From an uncultured Ruminococcus sp. (GTDB lineage: Bacteria > Bacillota > Clostridia > Oscillospirales > Ruminococcaceae): 7,891 nucleotides of DNA. Both the position numbers and the translations under genes were made by a program. The stretch spans positions 1-7,891 of the forward strand of contig CAMHBN010000079.1 in the NCBI GenBank assembly GCA_946183385.1, given 5' to 3'. Positions 4,775-7,891 of the stretch are shown one piece after another (within the stretch, counting starts at the first letter, position 1; every line of letters starts with the position of its first letter). The notes beneath the pieces are model-generated. The model ran no database searches and was not told the DNA's origin. It saw only the letters and a program-made list of their open reading frames with translations.

Positions 4775-5992
4775 ATGATGAATATAGCGGTCGCACAATC
4801 GGGCGGACCTACCTGCGCGATAAACGCCTCGCTCGTCGGCGTGTTCAAAGAGGCTCTCAAGGAGCCCACTATCGACGCCATTTTCGGCTCGGTGAACGGT
4901 ATCGAGGGCATGATATCGAACCACCTCATCGACCTCAAAGCCTTTATCAACACCAACGACGATATGGAGCTCCTGCGGCAGACGCCTTCGACCGTGCTCG
5001 GCTCGTGCAGATACAAGCTCCCCGACTACCATGAGGACGAGGAGACCTACAAGAAGATAGTCAAGACCCTGAAACAGCGCAGAATAGGGGCTTTCTTCTA
5101 CATCGGCGGCAACGATTCAATGGACACGGTGGACAAGCTCTCCGCTTACTTCGCCGAGAAAAAGATAGATATCAAGGTCATCGGCATTCCCAAGACCATC
5201 GACAATGACCTCTGCGTCACCGACCACACTCCCGGATTCGGCTCGGCGGCGAAGTACGTTGCCGCGACCATGCACGAGATAGTCCGCGACAGCTCGGTCT
5301 ACAGCATACCCTCGGTCACTATCGTAGAGGTAATGGGACGCCACGCGGGCTGGCTGACGGCTTCGAGCGCTGTGCTGCACGCTCTCGGTGAGGCGGCTCC
5401 GCACCTTGTGTACGTCCCCGAGGCGGAGTTCTCGCTGGATAAGTTCATGAACGACGTCCGCAACCAGATGGCGAAGCATAAGGCTGTCATCATTGCTGTC
5501 TCCGAGGGCATGGAGGTTCCCGACGGCGTGCAGTCGGGAGTTGTTGACAACTTCGGTCACAAGTACCTCTCGGGCATAGGCAAGTACCTCGAAGAGCAGG
5601 TACGCGCGGAGATAGGCTGCAAGGTGCGCTCCATCGAGCTGAACGTAATGCAGAGGTGTTCGTCGCACCTGTGCTCGCGCACGGATATTGACGAGTCCGA
5701 GGCAGTCGGAGCGGCAGGCGTAAGATGCGCGCTCGGCGGCGGCACGGGCAAGATGATGGTATTCCGACGCGTGAAGGATATGCCGTACACCGTCGTTATC
5801 GAGGCGGCTGACGCGTCAGAGGTCGCGAACAAGGAGAAGTTCCTCCCGCGCGAGTACATCAACGCCGAGGGCAACAACATCACCGACGCGGCTATGCGCT
5901 ACTTCCTGCCGCTGATACAGGGTGAGCTCAATATCCGCATGAATATGGGCGTGCCGATGCACTTTACATTGCAGGAATCGGTTCTGAAATAA
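4775..5992 (+). CDS. pfp: Pyrophosphate-dependent 6-phosphofructokinase
   Basis: A 405-residue PFK-A family enzyme, predicted to catalyse the reversible step PPi + fructose 6-phosphate to Pi + fructose 1,6-bisphosphate in the cytoplasm. Motifs in order: QSGGPT (8-13, phosphate loop), GGNDSMDT (111-118), PKTIDND (139-145), MGRHAGW (187-193) and MQRCSSHLCSRTD (292-304). Two features indicate PPi rather than ATP: Lys140 where ATP enzymes have Gly (PGTIDND), and Asp114 where they have Gly (GGDGS). Asp144 or Asp142 in TIDND should be the catalytic region. Asn113 replaces the Asp often seen before it. The length exceeds the roughly 320 residues of bacterial ATP-PFK and fits the longer PPi clade. 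GGAGG (4762-4766) lies 8 bp before the ATG (a second ATG follows directly). The gene has its own promoter and terminator, so it is transcribed alone. Confidence 0.92.
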   Translation: MMNIAVAQSGGPTCAINASLVGVFKEALKEPTIDAIFGSVNGIEGMISNHLIDLKAFINTNDDMELLRQTPSTVLGSCRYKLPDYHEDEETYKKIVKTLKQRRIGAFFYIGGNDSMDTVDKLSAYFAEKKIDIKVIGIPKTIDNDLCVTDHTPGFGSAAKYVAATMHEIVRDSSVYSIPSVTIVEVMGRHAGWLTASSAVLHALGEAAPHLVYVPEAEFSLDKFMNDVRNQMAKHKAVIIAVSEGMEVPDGVQSGVVDNFGHKYLSGIGKYLEEQVRAEIGCKVRSIELNVMQRCSSHLCSRTDIDESEAVGAAGVRCALGGGTGKMMVFRRVKDMPYTVVIEAADASEVANKEKFLPREYINAEGNNITDAAMRYFLPLIQGELNIRMNMGVPMHFTLQESVLK

Positions 5993-5997
5993 AAGAA

Positions 5998-6032
5998 AAC
6001 AGCCGTGAGTTTAAGCTCACGGCTGTTGTTTT
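5998..6032. terminator. Bidirectional terminator between converging genes
   Basis: AACAGCCGTGAG (5998-6009) pairs perfectly with CTCACGGCTGTT (6016-6027) around a 6-base loop. On the plus strand GTTTTAT follows; on the minus strand TTTCTTTTATTTC follows. It lies 5 bp after the phosphofructokinase stop and 3 bp from the stop of the minus-strand gene, so it serves both. Confidence 0.9.
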
Positions 6033-7182
6033 ATCTGTTACTGTATTCTCTTTCGGGGATACGCTTGTTGCGGTTGAAGTACTGACCGACTGATTCCAGT
6101 CCCGAAAGACCGCCGAAAACGACGATAGTGCAGGCGATGGAGATAACAAAGAGCGGAACTGTCACCCCGAGGCTGCCCTCGTGCAGCGATATCATCAGCA
6201 GACCGGGGAAAACCTGTATTATTCCCGCGAGCAGGTACACGAGCGAGGCAAGCGTCTTCAGGAAGCCGACGCCGCTTATCATAGCGAGTCCCGTTGCTCC
6301 CATTGCTACCGCGATGTAGAGTGAGGCTTCCTTGATGATGTTGGAGATACCGCTGAGAGCGTCCTCCTTGTATTCGATGCCGAGCAGGCTGCTTCCGCTG
6401 TAGAGCAGGAAGAACGCGATAGAAGCGATAACGCCGATTATTCCGAGAACGATAGTGACCTTGAAGCCCTTCTTTGCTTCCTCCTGACGGAGCTGTTCCT
6501 TCAGCTCTATCATCATGCGGAGACTCTCCTTGGCGTCCTTCTGCTCGGACACGAGAGAGGAGGATACAGCCTTTTTTGCGCCCTCGCGCTTGGCTCTTTC
6601 GAGATCCTCGTCCACGAACTTCGGCACGTACTTGGGAGTTTCGGGCTCATCGTCGAGTATGGGAGCTGTTACGGGCTCGACAGGCTCGGCGGGCTTTTCC
6701 GTCTTCGGAGGCGGAACGTAGTTGTCCTCATCGAGGACGGGCGCTGTTACAGCGGGCGCGGGAGCCTCGGCTCCGAGCTGCTGACGGCGCATATCTATTA
6801 TCTGCTGCTGCTTGTCCTGAGGGAGATTCGCGAACATAGCCTTCTGCTCGTCGCTCATGCCGTCGATTATCTGCTCGTCGGTGAGGATGAGCTTGTCGCT
6901 CTTCTGCGGAGCTGTATAGCCCATACCGTCATCGAGAACCGGAGCGGCTACTCCTGTGGGAGCGCCCTTCTTCTCAGCCGTCGGAGCGGCATAATCGTTC
7001 ATATCGTCGAGCACGACCGCGGCTACGCCTGTAGGACCGCCCTTCTTTGCGGCGGGAGCTACGTACTCGAAGTCATCGAGCACGGGAGCAGCTACGCCTG
7101 TGGGACCGTCCTTTTTCGGTGTGGGCTCGACATAGTCGATATCGTCGAGCACAGGAGCGCCGATGTTGTTTTCGTCGTTCAT
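6031..7182 (-). CDS. Unrecognised four-helix membrane protein with APVLDD-like repeats
   Basis: A 383-residue protein that I do not recognise. The N-terminal half is soluble, acidic and low in complexity. It carries six copies of an APVLDD-like motif (residues 8-14, 31-37, 54-60, 79-85, 146-152, 172-178), the first four at 23-25-residue spacing and three of them preceded by PTGVAA. Between copies four and five lies a helical Gln-rich block (about 95-137, LTDEQIIDGMSDEQ...). A charged probable coiled coil covers about 188-238. Four hydrophobic segments follow at about 240-261, 286-308, 310-331 and 337-359, then a basic tail. No signal peptide is present, so the repeats should be cytoplasmic. 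AAGGTGA (7193-7187) supports ATG 7182. It starts 33 bp after purA with no terminator between, so cotranscription is likely. The regular motifs suggest multivalent docking to a partner, but no function is claimed. Confidence 0.82.
   Translation of the reverse strand: MNDENNIGAPVLDDIDYVEPTPKKDGPTGVAAPVLDDFEYVAPAAKKGGPTGVAAVVLDDMNDYAAPTAEKKGAPTGVAAPVLDDGMGYTAPQKSDKLILTDEQIIDGMSDEQKAMFANLPQDKQQQIIDMRRQQLGAEAPAPAVTAPVLDEDNYVPPPKTEKPAEPVEPVTAPILDDEPETPKYVPKFVDEDLERAKREGAKKAVSSSLVSEQKDAKESLRMMIELKEQLRQEEAKKGFKVTIVLGIIGVIASIAFFLLYSGSSLLGIEYKEDALSGISNIIKEASLYIAVAMGATGLAMISGVGFLKTLASLVYLLAGIIQVFPGLLMISLHEGSLGVTVPLFVISIACTIVVFGGLSGLESVGQYFNRNKRIPEREYSNR
6910..7161 (-). repeat. Four near-tandem 69-75-bp coding repeats (APVLDD units)
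   Basis: Codons for residues 8-91 of the membrane protein form four units of 23, 23 and 25-residue spacing. On the plus strand the repeated DNA includes forms of GGAGCAGCTACGCCTGTGGG. Protein-level conservation centres on GVAAPVLDD, a tyrosine 3-5 residues on, a proline and a lysine pair. Two later, more diverged copies (6747-6649) stand apart. Confidence 0.75.
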
Positions 7183-7215
7183 AAATTCACCTTCTTATTT
7201 TTATCGGAGAAGTGT

Positions 7216-7891
7216 TTATCTTTCAAGTATCTGTGACCTGTCGGGTCCGATGCCGACCATGCTTACCCTGCAGCCTACGAGCTCTTCGAGGCGCTCGATG
7301 TACTTCTTGCAGTTAGCGGGGAGCTCATCGAAGCTTGCGCACTTGGAGATGTCCTCTGTGAAGCCGTCGAACTCCTCGTATACGGGAGTGCAGCCCTCGA
7401 GCTCTTCGAGCGTGGGCGGGAAGTTCTCGGTAACAGTGCCGTCGGGCTTCTTGTAGGCAACGCAGATCTTGAGCTTGTCGAGGTTTGCGAGAGTGTCGAG
7501 CTTGTTGATAGCGAGGCTGTCAAGACCGTTTACTCTTACAGAGTGGCGGACGATAACTGCATCGAACCAGCCTGTTCTTCTTGGTCTGCCTGTAGTTGTA
7601 CCGAACTCGCCGCCAACGTTTCTTATCTGGTCGCCTGTAGCGTCGTCAAGCTCTGTGGGGAATGGTCCCTTGCCCACACGAGTTGTGTAAGCCTTTGCAA
7701 CGCCGATGATATTTGTGATTACCTTAGGACCTACGCCTGTACCTACACAGACACCTGCTGAGAGCGGATGTGAGGAGGTAACATATGGGTATGTACCGAA
7801 ATCGATGTCGAGGAGAGTAGCCTGAGCGCCTTCAAACATGATAGTCTTTCCAGCCTTGTCAGCCTCGAAGGTGAGTACTGAAACATCGTCC
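7216..7891 (-). CDS. purA: Adenylosuccinate synthetase, C-terminal half (open at right edge)
   Basis: The frame is open to the window edge; the ATG at 7839 is internal because in-frame codons upstream (ending ADKAGKTIMFEGAQ) continue the family sequence. The enzyme joins IMP and aspartate using GTP to form adenylosuccinate, the first committed step to AMP. About 224 C-terminal residues are present of a usual 420-430. Recognisable blocks are FEGAQATLLDIDFGTYPYVT, SSHPLSAG, TRVGKGPFPTEL, GGEFGTTTGRPRRTGWFD and the C-terminal GIGPDRSQIL. The N-terminal GTP-binding loop and catalytic Asp lie beyond the window. TAA is at 7218-7216, and the APVLDD-repeat membrane-protein gene starts 33 bp further on. 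Nothing can be said about its promoter or regulation from this window. Confidence 0.96.
   Translation of the reverse strand, partial: DDVSVLTFEADKAGKTIMFEGAQATLLDIDFGTYPYVTSSHPLSAGVCVGTGVGPKVITNIIGVAKAYTTRVGKGPFPTELDDATGDQIRNVGGEFGTTTGRPRRTGWFDAVIVRHSVRVNGLDSLAINKLDTLANLDKLKICVAYKKPDGTVTENFPPTLEELEGCTPVYEEFDGFTEDISKCASFDELPANCKKYIERLEELVGCRVSMVGIGPDRSQILER

Noticed and set aside
5117..5668. Long minus-strand frame opposite the phosphofructokinase gene
   Set aside because: It is a codon-bias shadow with no recognisable domain, ribosome site or promoter.
4775..5992. ATP-dependent phosphofructokinase
   Set aside because: The PKTIDND lysine and the Asp in GGND are marks of the PPi group, and the length is that of the longer clade.
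7216..7839. purA taken to start at the ATG at 7839
   Set aside because: In-frame codons upstream encode conserved PurA residues up to the window edge, so this Met is internal.

Overview
The window looks like chromosomal DNA from a low-GC-phylum (Firmicutes) gut or rumen anaerobe, most likely Ruminococcus or a close relative in the Oscillospiraceae. Three things point there: a secreted BspA-type leucine-rich-repeat protein ending in a Thr-rich linker and a type I dockerin of Ruminococcus style, a pyrophosphate-type phosphofructokinase, and a cotJABC spore-coat operon. The taxonomic call is inference from protein character, not from a marker gene. No phage, transposase, CRISPR array, tRNA or rRNA was recognised.

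Layout. Positions 1-555 (+) hold the C-terminal part of a metallophosphoesterase. A short gap follows with two GC-rich hairpins and a consensus housekeeping promoter, which drives a two-gene unit (+): pspA (759-1496) and a 59-residue single-pass membrane protein (1513-1692). From 1693 to 2069 there is no gene. That stretch is a series of palindromes, including a 19-bp perfect hairpin, a 25-bp inverted repeat and two related hairpins, lying between convergent transcription units. The cotJA-cotJB-cotJC operon runs on the minus strand (3181 to 2070) with overlapping or nearly touching genes. Its upstream region contains a 34-bp palindrome whose 16-bp centre is one base away from the Firmicutes ParB site parS. 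The divergent plus-strand gene (3444-4601) encodes the secreted LRR-dockerin protein, followed by a repeat-rich terminator. A PPi-dependent phosphofructokinase gene (4775-5992, +) has its own strong promoter. It meets, across a shared bidirectional terminator, a minus-strand gene (7182-6031) for an unrecognised membrane protein with six copies of an APVLDD-like motif. Upstream of that gene, 33 bp away, is the C-terminal half of purA, which runs off the right edge.

How the parts relate. Most genes stand alone functionally: envelope stress (PspA unit), spore coat (CotJ), extracellular attachment or cellulosome-type assembly (dockerin protein), glycolysis (PPi-PFK) and AMP synthesis (PurA). The best candidates for something not already described are the parS-like palindrome beside cotJ, the APVLDD-repeat membrane protein transcribed behind purA, and the small membrane protein paired with PspA. 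I did not find a convincing new multi-gene system.
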